A program made the position numbers and the translations under genes. Below, in pieces: positions 1 to 11,237 of a stretch of DNA of 64,000 nucleotides (positions are counted from its first letter, which is position 1; every line of letters starts with the position of its first letter). The stretch is from Gnetum montanum (taxonomy: Eukaryota > Streptophyta > Gnetopsida > Gnetales > Gnetaceae): the NCBI GenBank assembly GCA_015680685.1, contig MNCI01017954.1, forward strand, positions 62,958-126,957. The letters are read 5' to 3'. The notes under the pieces were generated by a model. The model had not been told where the DNA came from. It searched no databases and was given only the letters and a program-made list of their open reading frames with translations.

Positions 1-117
1 CGTTGTCTATCCATAAGCGCACCATCGATCTTGCTCCTTGCATAGCTACTTCAGCATTGATCCATTCCAAGTGTTTCCTCCAAATCCAATCCATTCCTGC
101 ATGATTGTCATCTGCAC
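1..117 (-). pseudogene. 5' end of the third ORF of element Ota-1, cut by the window edge
   Basis: An open frame of 39 codons runs off the left edge on the minus strand. It starts just after a possible 3' splice acceptor (GTGTGTGCAG, ending at base 112). It lies where the extra ORF of the related element Ota-4 begins, also just after a TTGCAG acceptor. The two peptides show no obvious similarity, so the link rests on position only. There are no stops in the visible stretch. It could equally be a chance open frame in a decayed element. No function can be assigned. Confidence 0.3.
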
Positions 118-1620
118 ACACAACACTATCTTATATTAGCAAGGGTAAATGAATCACAATGCATTTGATACCTTGCTTCGGTGAAAGGTCCATTGGCTAA
201 GTTGTGGTATGGTGGATACGGGTCAGGACCCCCATAACTAAGAGTGAACCTCCGGTAGCGATAGAATGGAGAAAGAAAAAGAAAAAGAACAAGAAAGATG
301 GAGAAAAAGTGACAACTATAACGTCGATGAAATTGGATGTCAAGATGGAAATGAACAAAACAGAGTGGATTGCAAAAAATGTTTAAGGGAAAGAATTTAA
401 CTGATGCACCAAATAGAAATGTTAATGGGTCCTCCCCAAAGCAGGCTCATGCCCTTAATGCCCTAAAAAACCCACATTCACAGAGTCCGTGGGCTCTAGG
501 AATGTCATTTGGAACAAGATTTAAAGTCTTAACCACAAAAATTTACCAAAGAGAAAACAATGCATCAACCAAAATATACACTAATGATACAACTGGTAAT
601 GAGGTGAACAATGGAGAGAGAATGATGGAAAGAAGAGAATGGAATGGAATCTCAAGAACAAGGTGATGTACAGCCCCTTGTGTAGTTAATGATTAATATG
701 ACTTAGTAGAACCCATTCCAAGTCCGACCTCAACAAACCACATCCAGTGACTTTGCATTAATGTATTTGGCCAATCCATCCACTTGAAGTAACAAGAATG
801 CCTTCACCAAAGAGCCACCACCATTCCGACAAAATGAAGGAGGAGAGCCTTAGTTAGAGGGAACATGTTCATTTTAGTTCCATAACCAGTGCTTGTAGCC
901 CAAATGATTATTTTGCCTAGGGGGTGTGCTTTGAATTCTCACAGTTGTTATTGTTGTTTTGTGTTTTTTTTTATGTTTTTGCATGAGAACCACACCATGC
1001 AAAGACTTATTATTTTTATTTACTTAGCTTCCCGATAATTGGGTAATGTCAAAGCGGTAAGAAAAATCAAGAAGAAAATATCCAAGCACCCAAGAGAATG
1101 GCCAACACAAATGCATCAAGTTCCCTTAAAGTCACACCCTTTTCAATCCTTGAGTCCTTCCTTAGTTTGAGAAATGCCCAGTTACCGATTTGTTATAGTT
1201 CTTATTTAGGAAGGAAATGTACATTTCCAAGCTGAGAGAAACCATAGAAATTTTTGGATGTATGGATGAAGTGAACTCATTGCATGCTATATCAAAAGAA
1301 ACATACCTTNNNNNNNNNNNNNNNNNNNNNNNNNNNNNNNNNNNNNNNNNNNNNNNNNNNNNNNNNNACAGAGAAATGAAAAAGTATAAACAATGTTGTA
1401 AAACAAAAACAAGAAAAGTTAAAGAAATTTGTAAAACAAAAATGTGTAAAACAAAAACTTAAAAGAACTGAGGGCCTCAATTGATTAGCACAGGTGGCCA
1501 TCTCCCCCATGACTGAATTGAAAGGGAGAGATCCAAAATAACGAGTATTTGTTTGAAAAGTGTCCAACTTCTCCCAATTGATGTTTTCAGGTTAAGGGTT
1601 GAAAGTTGGCAACGCTCACA
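118..1620 (-). other. Non-coding internal region of Ota-1 between pol and the third ORF
   Basis: I see no gene here. Several blocks match 55,880-57,690 of Ota-4 in the same order on the minus strand: the CCCCC-ACTAAGAG block near 230, a GGGTCCTCCCC block near 430, the GGGGTGTG...CACACCATG module at 921-999, a tract that is U-rich in the sense strand at 1,380-1,460, and CTCCCCCATGACTG near 1,500. This region is therefore the long leader that follows the integrase in the complete element. Small plus-strand open frames at 204-386 and 370-666 are antisense and not supported as genes. Confidence 0.6.
1310..1367. other. Assembly gap of 58 N
   Basis: Unknown bases inside the Ota-1 internal region. 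The matching part of Ota-4 (about 57,250-57,480) shows no open frame, so a hidden gene is unlikely. Confidence 0.95.
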
Positions 1621-1773
1621 TTCCAATGTATCTATGCTTTCGTTGTGGGTGCAAGTTGTTCCCCAAGTTCGTTCCAAGCATCTTGGTGGGCTACTCTCTT
1701 GATTAGCTATCAACCACTAGGTGGGCTCTTATTGTGTGGTTGCTACATACAGGCACCTTTGTATCGGAGTTTC

Positions 1774-2229
1774 TTAGGCACACCAGTTGCATGCAGGAGA
1801 TGCTGAGCATTCCTCCATGTCATCACCCTCTGAGTCACTGTATGTGATGCATGGAACTTTCTTCTTCTCAATCTTTCCATAAATTTTCTCCTTAGATATT
1901 TCCAAGGAAAGATCGTGGATTCCTAGGAACGCGTTGATGGTGCTGAGCCATGCCCTCCCCATTATAATTGGGAAGTCCCCTTTGTTACTGTTGACTTCTA
2001 TCACCAAGAAATCAACTGGGTATGACCAACCACACACAGTGGTAACGATGTCCTCCACCAATCCCAAGGGAATGGTGATGGACTGGTCAGCCAGCTCTAG
2101 TTGAATATTGCTCTTCTTGAGCGGAGGCAGGTTCTAGGCTTTATACATTTCTCGTGAGATTAAGTTGACTCCAAAACCTGAGTCAAGAAGAGCCTTATGT
2201 GGTTCGTTCCCAGTGACTTGGAGGTAGAT
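1774..2229 (-). pseudogene. Ota-1 retroviral-type aspartic protease (pseudogene)
   Basis: The minus-strand translation contains the aspartic protease active-site context ALLDSGFGVNLIS at about 2,164-2,204. It is followed by the family's downstream block (WSYPVDFLV, then GRAWLSTINA and PCITYSDSEGDD) up to 1,774. The catalytic Asp-Ser-Gly is intact. In this family the protease follows Gag in the polyprotein and precedes reverse transcriptase. Here no reverse transcriptase follows. Beyond 1,774 about 60 bases still match Ota-4 near 60,735-60,790, and then the sequence jumps to the region after integrase. The unit is thus a Gag-protease derivative. Confidence 0.7.
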
Positions 2230-4828
2230 TAAGGGATTTCCAGGGTCAGAGAGTTTCTTGGGAAGGTGTCCCACCTTTATCCAATCAATAACGGTATGTG
2301 TTAACATAACCGTATGCGTTGAGCCCTATTGTTGGTTTGAAGGGAGCTCCAAAGCCTTATTTGTTGAAAGAGAATGCATAGACTCAACCGCTTGTGGTTA
2401 TGAGATCTTATTTGGGCTTTTGGTTCTGAAGAAAGGTCTTCTCTTCATGCAGTTGTCAGAAGTAGCAGGTTGAAGGTTTACAACTCTCATAGCATTACGT
2501 TGTTGCGATTCAGTGGGGAGTTTCCTTTGCATCGTTGGAGCAGGTGGTAGTGGAACTATCGGCATATGAATGGCAAATGGATTCGGAGGATGGTATGCAT
2601 GTGGTGTGTATCCTATAGGAGAAGGAGTCCTAAAATACTCCCAAACTTGGTAGTGACGTTGTGGGGTTGCGTAACCCATAGAGTCACTTGGAGAAACCGG
2701 TTGCTGCACGTAGTAGCCATACGGGTTTGGTTGCTAGTAAGGGTATTGTTGTCTAAGCAGTGGCATCCCCCATGACTGTGGGTATTGCCACTATTGGTGT
2801 TGCCCGATAGGTTGTGGTGGAGTTCCACTTGGATAATATGTTAACAGTTGGTGGAACTGCCTCGAGTTATCTTGGGGATAAGGTAACCTTCGGGGTGCTT
2901 GCCTTTTGTTAAGTCTTGGGTTGAGTGCATACACCCCAGACTCCTATAGATGTGAGATTATTGGGCAACATCCCTTAGGATGGTCATATTGGCAGATCTT
3001 ACATCCACCGTCATTGTCTGTATCAGAGTCCACAACCTCATCAGCGATAGTCATTTTTCCCTTATCCTTGTTACGTGCATGGTCTGAATCTCTCCACTTT
3101 TTCATATCATGATCACTACTTCACTCCTCCTTAGACTCCTCTACGATTTTTAGGACAGTTTCAATTTTACTATCTAAGGAGCTCCATATTTGATCTACCT
3201 TAGCTGACACTTCCATTGTTAATTATTGAAGCAGCAAGGTTTTTCTATTTACCAACTCTTCGAGTGGTGACTCATCCTCCTCCTCGCAGAATCTCACTCC
3301 CCTCTTTTGGAGGGAAGGATCGTGGTTGTACTCTTCTGCGCTTTCTCTTTCCATAGCTCCCCTTCTTCTTTAGCTACTTGCTTCAACAATCTATGAACTT
3401 CATGGCATCTAAGTTCAGATAATCTCCCTTGGGCATATGTCCCAAGGGTTCTCCTAGTTTCGTGTCTTAGTCCATCTACAAGGTGGCATAGTTGATCCTT
3501 TTGTGCATAACCATGGCCCAGGCAACAATGTAGCAATGCATAATATCGGCCCATGGCAGCACCCAAGGGTTCGTGATTACCCTACTTCCATCCTTGGATT
3601 GCTTACGCAAGTTGGACACTCTGGAGTACGTTTGGTATTTATCATTAAACAATTCTAGCGTTGTACTCCACCTCCTAATGGTTTCTGGCTCTAAAGACCG
3701 GTACCAAATTTCCGCTTCTTTTATGAGTATCTTAGGGAACAACTTTAACTTCTGCCACTTATTTTCAATATTCTGCAAGGCACAGGCATCGTGGAATGCC
3801 TGTAAGTGATTCTACGGATCAGCATTGTACTCCCCCTCAAACCATGGGATATTGTTCATGTCTAGTCTCTTGATCCAGCTATCTTTCTAGTGCCTTGTAG
3901 GTATTCTAACTGCCTCTGTAATGTCTAACATACTCCAGGTTGCTAGTCGGGGTTCGTCATGATCATCTCTCTCATGACGTCTATGATGCCTACGCGGTTC
4001 CCTACTTTCCCTTCTTTCATGCCTTGATTCTCTCGAATGCCCTCATTCTCGCTCTCGACTCTCTCGTCGAGGTCTCTCATTTTGCTTACCCTTATCCTCA
4101 CCGTTGTGCTCTTTGTGACTACGTCTTGATGTGGAAGGAGAGGGTGAATGATGTGATGAAGGGGAAGAAGAAGGGGAACCATCACCATGCTGATGTTCCT
4201 TACCCTCTCTTCGGTGGCTACAACCCCGATCGTGATGACGATCCAAATGCCTATCCTTATCATTTGTTCGTGTTCCCTCATTGAACACTTGATGTTCATG
4301 GGGATCAGAACCAGGGTTATGAATCATGGAGTGTAGGTTCTGATACCCCGCCTCCTCACCATCATTAGGAGGGGGAACATCATTTGGTGAAGAACTTGCC
4401 ATAACTCGTTCACCATCTCCAATTTCGCTTAGGACGTGCGGGACCCCTTTGTCCGATGTATGGTAGCTCTCCTGCCTCGAGTCCCTCAAATGTTGCGCCA
4501 CTGTGGGATGGTAATCCCTTGTGTCGTAATCACATGCAATGTATTCAACGTATAGCTATGTCATGCCTATCTGTGCAAGACCACGAAGGAGCATGTTGGG
4601 GACTGCACGATCTGGGGGTAACACTATGTTACCTTGCAAAGCACACTAACGTAGTTTTTCATCCTAATGGAGGATAAAAGTAAAATCGGGTATATACTCA
4701 TTGGGATGAGTATATACCACTCAATACTGTTGAGGAACTAGCGGTTCTCGGTTATGCATGTTAGACCGTCGACTTTCTCTTGTGTGATCCCTAGGTGGTG
4801 AAGTGCTCTTATGAGAAGAAGAAGACAT
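2230..4828 (-). pseudogene. Ota-1 Gag (degenerate)
   Basis: Gag is the capsid/nucleocapsid polyprotein that packages retrotransposon RNA in cytoplasmic particles. The start codon is placed at 4,828-4,826 (MSSSSHKSTSPP), matching the MSSHRREVF start of Ota-4. In order come a PDFTFILH block, a charged Arg/His/Asp-rich stretch (4,043-4,501), the conserved capsid segment KLKLFP..EIWYRSLEP..RRWSTTLELFN..YQTYSRV (about 3,600-3,778), the LGTYAQGRLSELR block (3,294-3,566) and a zinc motif CKICQYDHPKGCCP near 2,960-3,010. Frameshifts and stops break the frame. Primer site and LTR lie directly upstream. Confidence 0.7.
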
Positions 4829-4946
4829 TGCTATCGTGCTATTGACCGTTGTTTAAATTTTCTTCTGATTAACCCTAAGGGTTCGTTTAAGCTTCCCAAT
4901 GATGTGGATGATTTCCTATGTTCTACTTAGCGCACAAACAACTTAG

Positions 4947-4964
4947 TCCCCGGCAACGGCGCTA
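4947..4964 (-). promoter_or_regulatory. Ota-1 primer binding site for tRNA-Asp
   Basis: On the plus strand this reads TCCCCGGCAACGGCGCTA, the 3' end of plant tRNA-Asp with one change in the terminal CCA. It is separated from the LTR by one base. Minus-strand DNA synthesis of the element would be primed here. It fixes the element orientation as minus. Confidence 0.85.
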
Positions 4965-4965
4965 A

Positions 4966-5804
4966 TGATGAGTGGCGAGGTACCCCTACACTCAATCATA
5001 CGAATACGAGCGTTACACACGCGATCCGGTCGAACTCCACAAACTAAATGCCTACACGCCTTATGGAACACTTAAGGTTAATCATTCGTTGTCTTCCCAG
5101 ACTTACTTGTAATTGTCACGGTTGTATGGTTAAGTAAGTCTGAGGTATGTGATTTTTATATCTTTTATGTTTTTATCGCCTATGTTAATAGAGGAAAGGG
5201 TGAAGAGACTAAGTAGCCAACTTTAAGTAACTAAGTTCTAATGCCTAGCATCAATATCTGTCCCACTTACCGTTCACACCCTAAACCAATGCAACCTTCT
5301 GGGATTACCAAATGCTAGTTGTTGCTGGGATGACCAAGCGTAACGCACGTGCTCAAAGCGATTGTACTGAATGCACTTAACTAGGAGTTAAGGGTTGAGA
5401 GAGATTTAATTAACTAATAAAGCATTTAAACATTAACAATAATTAAAGTCCTATTTAGCTTAGTTCATGCATTGCAAGGTTGATCCAAAAGTTTGTCTTT
5501 ATTTCCATACACAAACTTGTGCTCAGGTACAATATTTGCTAGAATAAAGATCCATTCACTTTGGGACTCCTATTGCAGGCACATGGAAATTACTCTAACT
5601 TTGGAATGGAAAAACTGCAAGAGTTTGGCTAAGGTATAGATCTAAATGGAGAAACAAGGGAGAGCCACCTCTTATTTATAAATTTAGCGGCATGCTGCGA
5701 TATCGTGTACGCAATATCATAGGGGAAGATGCGATATCGCGTACACGATATCACGGCCCATGGGATATTGCATCCCATTAAAAGCCATGAAATAAAATCA
5801 AACA
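4966..5804 (-). repeat. 5' LTR of Ota-1
   Basis: It starts TGATGAGTGG next to the primer site. Conserved family blocks follow (GGTACCCCTAC, CATACGAATACGAGCGTTAC, a U5/R region with AATAAAG near 5,500). Near 5,674-5,681 is a minus-strand TATA box. U3 carries near-palindromes built from GATATCG (5,697-5,752). The outer end is uncertain; I place it at the CA near 5,804 because a TG start is expected there on the minus strand. The LTR would drive transcription leftwards. Confidence 0.7.
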
Positions 5805-6429
5805 GGTACATTAAGATAATTTAAATACAAACTATATATTCAAGTTATGCATATTTTTGCAGGAAAAAGACCTTAAAAGCTTTTAAGAAATGCTTGATCA
5901 TGTCACTTGGTGGCTATTTGAGTTTGAAATTCATGTTACTACATCAAAGTTTAGAAATAAGAAAACGACAATCAACATTGAAAACAATTAAATAATTTTT
6001 TAACGTTGAAAAAATACCATAAAACTAATAAACCATAATTCTTGTAAACTAACCAAAATATCATTGCTTAATATATTGATATGATATAATAATTGTTATT
6101 CAAAATAAGATAATTTATTAATACATTCAACTTCCAATAATAAGAGCTTATGTTTCTACATAGACTAAATAACAAAAAAACATCAAAATCATCTAGGTAC
6201 TCAATAAACCAAAGCCATTAATAGTCTTATCAAAATTTACAAAATTAATCTATGGTGACATATTCCATATTACTAATTCCAAATGTAAACTTATGCCCCT
6301 CATCCTTCCATAACTTAGTATAATCTTGAAACTTGGCTTTTTCATTTTTATCAAAAGCTTAAAAGTCTACATTTTCCAATAAAAAACTCCAGATAATATG
6401 TTGATCATTACCATCGTCAAGTATAGTAG
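5805..6429. other. AT-rich intergenic DNA
   Basis: No gene or structured repeat is recognisable here. Minus-strand reading near 6,250-6,420 gives a short plausible peptide (KFQDYTKLWKDEGHKF) that belongs to the duplicated unit described next. Confidence 0.5.
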
Positions 6430-7490
6430 CCTTAGCATCATACAAAGATTCTTTTTTTCTTTCATATGCATTGACAAATGTTAAATTCCATCATGGCTAT
6501 AAAAATAATATCTTTCATCAACATTTTTATCTGACAAGTCATATCCTATTTGATATACCATTCTCAACAATATTGCCATGATGTTTGGAACAAAATTTCA
6601 AAAAAGAGCCATCATTTCCTAATTTCAATTGTTGAGTATAAACATTATATCCCTCAACATCTACACAATTTAAATTCAAACTTTTTTTCTCTTTTAATGG
6701 TAAGCAATATTTTTGCATAATTTAAAAATATTATGCTTGTCAAAACTACAAAACTTATATAGAAACACATGTTTTTTATAACATTTCATTTCATATTTTT
6801 CCCCTGAAAAATACTTTATGCATCTACACAAGTATGTTGATTACTGTTACTTCCATGTATTATTTTTTCCAAACTCTCATCTAACAATAATCCTAAATAA
6901 GATAACATATTATTGTATTTGAGAAAACACCTATACATATAACATAAACATAACGTACAACTAGTATAGTATCCTCACCATCATACAAAGATTCCTTATT
7001 ATTTATATATACATTTGGCAAATGTTGATTTTCTGGCTATAAAAATAATAAGTCTGATCAACATTTCTATTTAATAAGTCATACTCTATATGACTATTCA
7101 AGGTAGCACTAACAACAAATTTGCCATGATATCTTAAACATGATTTCTTGTCATTTCCTAATGTTATTTGTTCACAATAAATATTATTTCTATAAAATCA
7201 AAATGCAAATTTTTTTGTCCCTTTAATAATAAGTGACATTTCTACACAATTTTGAATGATTATACTCGTTCAAACTACAGAACTTACATACAAATATGTA
7301 CCTTTTATAACATTTTTTTTTTATAGTATTTTTACCTAAACATTATATTATGCATCTACATAAGTGGGCAAAGTAGTCACTTTCATGGATTATTTTTTTT
7401 GAAGTCTCACCTAACACTAATCCAAAATAAAGAAAACATATTGCTTGATTAAAAAAACAACTATATATATAAAAAAAACCAAACATATTA
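6430..7490 (-). repeat. Tandem duplication of a unit of about 545 bp, possibly a duplicated exon
   Basis: Two diverged direct copies, about 6,430-6,965 and 6,975-7,490, share blocks in the same order: CATACAAAGATT, GGCTATAAAAATAATA, ACATTT-TAT..AAGTCATA, TTGTCATTTCCTAAT, AAACTACA-AACTTA and the ATGCATCTACA-AAGT block. Read on the minus strand both copies give related broken peptides (for example NVDERYYFYS and NVDQTYYFYS). This suggests coding origin. I do not recognise the protein. It lies downstream of the response-regulator pseudogene on the same strand and could be a later exon of it or an unrelated fragment. Confidence 0.45.
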
Positions 7491-7559
7491 CCATCTATTC
7501 AAAGCATTTTTCCACTTGTTATAAACCTCTGTTCAATTTCACTACACAGAAATCTTTTT

Positions 7560-8267
7560 GAATCTTTACTCTTATCTTCCTGCTACCTTTTCTGTAGCAT
7601 TTTTTCCTTATTTTTGGTCACTTTATTTCCACCACAAAAACAAATATTTCAAAGAATTTTTTCTCTAATCATATGTTGGCACACAATTTTCGCATCTTTC
7701 AAAAAAATAGGTTTTAAAAGATAATGACATGCTCCAAGCATAACTACTTTGTTGATAGTATCTTTATCTTCAAATATCACTAAGAAGTAAAACGAATATT
7801 AAAATATATAGATACAACTACATCAAATTACTTAACCTGCAACATATCAAAGAACTTACCTATCAAAGATATTCTTAATTGTTTTTATCACTTATTTTGC
7901 TATTTTGAATCTATCTTAAAAAGCTATGTACTCATCAAGAACGATGAGATTAAACATATTTTCTTCTTTCTTCAATACATCCAAAGCATTTGTCCCCTCA
8001 ACACAAATTGTAACTAACATGTAAACAAAAGTTAATGGTAAACATTTTTAAGAGAAAATTTATACTATAAGCTTAACAAAATAACACATAACTATACCTT
8101 TATAATTATAAGATTCAAACATTTCTTTTGATACCAGTAAACATAAAACATCATGATCACCAATAAGAACATGAACTCCATGTAAACCATAATTATATTT
8201 TTGTGCCAATGCCATGGCATTTTGATATTCAATACATTGATAATCAAATGCAACTCTTTTATAAACA
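7560..8267 (-). pseudogene. Type-B response-regulator receiver domain (pseudogene with introns)
   Basis: Three minus-strand exon remnants together spell a receiver domain of the plant type-B response-regulator kind, transcription factors of the cytokinin two-component pathway. About 8,095-8,185 gives GVHVLIGDHDVLCLL..MFESYNYKG. About 7,862-8,018 gives TICVEGTNALDVLKKEENMF then NLIVLDEYIAF, stop, DRFKIAK. About 7,667-7,785 gives VVMLGACHYLLKPIFL then CQHMIREKI. The phospho-acceptor Asp context (LIVLDEY) and the conserved Lys (LLKP) are visible. The acidic pair is altered and stops interrupt exon two. Plausible GT/AG borders remain, so this is not a processed copy. No GARP DNA-binding domain is confidently seen downstream. 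Confidence 0.6.
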
Positions 8268-9329
8268 CAATCCTGGTAGCAACTTCAAAAGACACATAAC
8301 AAAGAAATAGCTTCAAATCATGTATTTACCACCATTTACAAAATGAATAGTATGAGTCCCACTTATTCATTATTTTATGTCAATATAGTTGAAATTTTAT
8401 TTTGTAATTAATACACCCAAATCTACCACTGTCAACATTATTGTTATCTCTTGTGCAACTTAGCATGCTTAAAATTTTCAAATCAAATCTTCCATTGACA
8501 ATTCTAAAACCACCTTTTCGTACACTCATTATACTGAGAATACAATGGTTATAGCACCACACTCAATGAAAAGATAAAACTTGCTAACTGTATGTCACAA
8601 TTACTTTGTCATGTTACATCATTCTTCTATAACATTACCATAATGCAAACCTAACATATACTTCACTTAATAGGTTATAAACTACCCTAAATAAAAACAA
8701 ACATGTCAAAGTTCAAATATAAGATCTTGTTCTTTTTTCCACTTACCAACATAATGATACTATGCATACTGATCGCACACACTTTACAAATAAAAAGAAT
8801 AGTTCAAATAATGCAAATCTGGAAGGCTCCTACAAAGAAGAACTCAACATACGAGTATACTAACTTCTCAATTCATGTTTTATTACAAAAACTCTCACAA
8901 AATCTACCTTATGTTTGTTTTGATTTTTGAGTTTTATGGTTATTGTTTAAAAACATCATCAAAGTTTAGCCTTCTTTTAAGTTCAATATTAATAAAATTT
9001 CTATGTCCTAACTTGTATATTTCTGCTTCATTTGGATAAATTTAAAAAAAATATAAAATGAGATCATATGATTAAGGAAGGTTGGCAAGAGCAATCTTCC
9101 CATCTACTAATGAACTGTGATAGTGAAAATCTACATGATTGCATGCCACCAGTTGCAATGGTAGCTCACTCTCGACGATATGGAGCTACTTTGAGAAACT
9201 TTGTCTATGAATCTAGGTTACATCAACAAAATGCAATATAAGTATGAACAAATCAATTCATGAATAAATTATTGTTACAAACTATATGTTCGAATTTAGA
9301 ACACAAGCAGTGTGACAATTAATTGATGG
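8268..9329. other. AT-rich DNA without recognisable gene
   Basis: Only short open frames occur (for example 8,703-8,930 plus and 8,380-8,562 minus). None resembles a known family. The stretch at 9,060-9,240 on the plus strand reads as broken peptide (EGWQEQSSHLLMNCDSE) and may be the upstream part of the transposase remnant. Confidence 0.5.
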
Positions 9330-9846
9330 CTATGGCCATTTTACAAATTTGGAAATTCATATTTTTGTTATGAAATTGATATTGTTCGATTTAATATACC
9401 TAACAATGCATGGTTTGAATGATGCAAAGATTTTGGTCATAATCCATATTTGATGATAGAAAAGTCTTCCTCTTTTGTTCAAGGTGCAAATCATGGTGAT
9501 TATTTTTTCTATACAGATCCCAGAGTTAAAAATATATACACACACAAGTATGGTTGGACAAGCATGAGTTATTACTTATTTTCCACCATAGAAAGAAGAC
9601 ATGTCACTTGTAGCAAGGTTTGCTTTCTATCAAGTAGTGTATACAACAAACAAGTGGGATATGAGTTACTTTTGGCAAAACAATAATCAAGTTGATAATA
9701 CAACTTTGTCTTTTACATATGATTTGCACATATTGAATATTCAACTCAATGGTGGACTAACATTGGAAGACCTGCAACATCTGCTCCATCAAGTCTTATC
9801 GACAAGTCCTTATGCTAGAGATTCTGATTATGATGAAGATCCATAA
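9330..9846 (+). pseudogene. CACTA (En/Spm) transposase C-terminal region, DUF4216-like remnant
   Basis: The plus strand reads DPRVKNIYTHKYGWTSM, then after a frameshift near 9,600 LVARFAFYQVVYTTNKWDM, and ends DSDYDEDP with a stop at 9,844-9,846. The combination of a WFD-like block, KYG.TS, and an A..A.QV.Y..D..W block is the signature of the DUF4216 region at the C-terminus of plant CACTA-type transposases. At least one frameshift and internal stops upstream show it is dead. I did not find CACTA terminal inverted repeats. Recognition is by pattern only and needs a profile search. Confidence 0.45.
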
Positions 9847-9894
9847 ANGCAAGTCCTTATGCTAGAGATTCTGATTATGATGAAGATCCATAAA
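9803..9894. repeat. 45-bp duplication around a single N (probable contig join)
   Basis: Bases 9,803-9,847 recur identically at 9,850-9,894, separated by NG. This is what unmerged overlapping contig ends look like. The duplicated stop-containing tail of the transposase remnant should be counted once. Confidence 0.8.
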
Positions 9895-10424
9895 CTTTAG
9901 CATATATTCTATCTTGTAATGTTAATAAAATGAGTTTCCCTTTCTCTTTATGATTATGTTCTATTTGTAATACTTACACTTGTTTCATGTGATACTACAT
10001 ACGCTTAATGAATAAAGACTACATATTATCTTTTTTGTGAGGATTACAAATGAAAAATACATAATTCTTTACATTAGCAATGATATAATTACAACTACTG
10101 CTAAGAAAATAGTCACTTTTTCTTATTAATAATTTTTCCCTTTTGCTAATATCTTTAAGGTACATTCACAATTGGTTATAGTCCTATTTGACATCTCTTC
10201 AACCACAATATTTGCTTGAAACCCAAGTTGTCCCTTCATTCTTGAAAAAAAATATTTTCTTCAACTAGAATATTTTCTTTAAATCCAAGTTATTGTTTCT
10301 TCATTCCCGGAAAAAAATATCAGATGCATAACTTATAAGATCGACAAAAATTTAGAAAAAAATAAACAAAAATATATGCAATGTGTCAATAATATTTCCA
10401 TACCAGAAGCTTACTTATGAACTT
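9895..10424. other. AT-rich DNA without recognisable gene
   Basis: I see nothing here beyond low-complexity A/T runs and a weak local repeat of the ATATTT-CTT-AA type at 10,250-10,320. Confidence 0.5.
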
Positions 10425-11237
10425 TCTTGGACAAGTCTTTGCAAAAAGGATATCATGATCTTGACAACTAATAAAACCATCATTCACCGCATGATCTAAA
10501 AATGTCAACAAAAAGTCATAATAGCCTTCAACATTTAACAACCCTATCTGAAAATAAACAAGAAAAGTTATTAACCAGTTTTTAACATTAAGCCTAATGT
10601 TACAACATCATCAAACAAACTAGCTCATTATGAATTTCAGGTTGTCACCAACTAATAACCTCCATAACTTCTTCTATAGTCCCAAAATCGCCTAGTAATA
10701 AGAAAATAAAATAATTTCAACTACAATGGAATACATTAATTATTACAAAATGAAATACTAATATAACAACTACCTGGTAAAGCAACAAAGGCATCTAAGT
10801 ACTCTGTTATCATTGCTTTCCTCTCATGCATAGTATTAACAATATGAACATTGTCAATTGTTTTACCAATGATCTGTGTAGCAAGAATCACAAGAAAAGA
10901 TTTAAACTATCAGTATGATACACACAAGTACACTACCCTAACAAAATGTGACTATTATTGGAATAGTTCCTGCTCAAATGCAAGAAATTTTGGTACCACT
11001 TTGTTATTCAAGATGCAAATAACAATTAAATTATAAGTTCATGAGGAAAATACCTTACTAAGAATCCAAAGTCATAATCTATAAGTTAAATAAACAAAAA
11101 CATATAAATTTGTCATACATACCTTGAAAATTAAAAATAACTAACATTACCATTTCTAATCAAAGCTGTTTAGCAACATTTTCAAATCTATAATGCTTGC
11201 CTAACTTACTTCTGCAAAAAACACAAATTCTTGTCAT
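10425..11237 (-). pseudogene. LOG: LOG-type cytokinin riboside 5'-monophosphate phosphoribohydrolase (pseudogene)
   Basis: LOG enzymes release active cytokinin bases from their nucleotides. Minus-strand exon remnants occur in family order: RICVFCRSKLGKHYRFENVA (11,150-11,237), a short VVPKFLA block (about 10,970-11,010), NVHIVNTMHERKAMITEYLD then AFVALP (about 10,775-10,875), GDFGTIEEVMEVISW (10,622-10,695) and GLLNVEGYYDFLLTFLDHAV to the PRKF block (10,425-10,556). The family's PGGYGT motif is reduced to P..GDFGT. In-frame stops follow AKQL and EVISW, and most of the second exon is lost. Exon borders with GT/AG match the usual LOG intron positions, so this is a decayed genomic copy, not a retrocopy. 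Confidence 0.7.

Noticed and set aside
204-666. Two plus-strand ORFs in Ota-1
   Set aside because: They lie antisense in the element's non-coding region, are rich in simple Lys codon runs and are not conserved in Ota-4.
10425-11237. Functional LOG gene
   Set aside because: There are in-frame stops, most of exon two is lost and the PGGYGT motif is altered.
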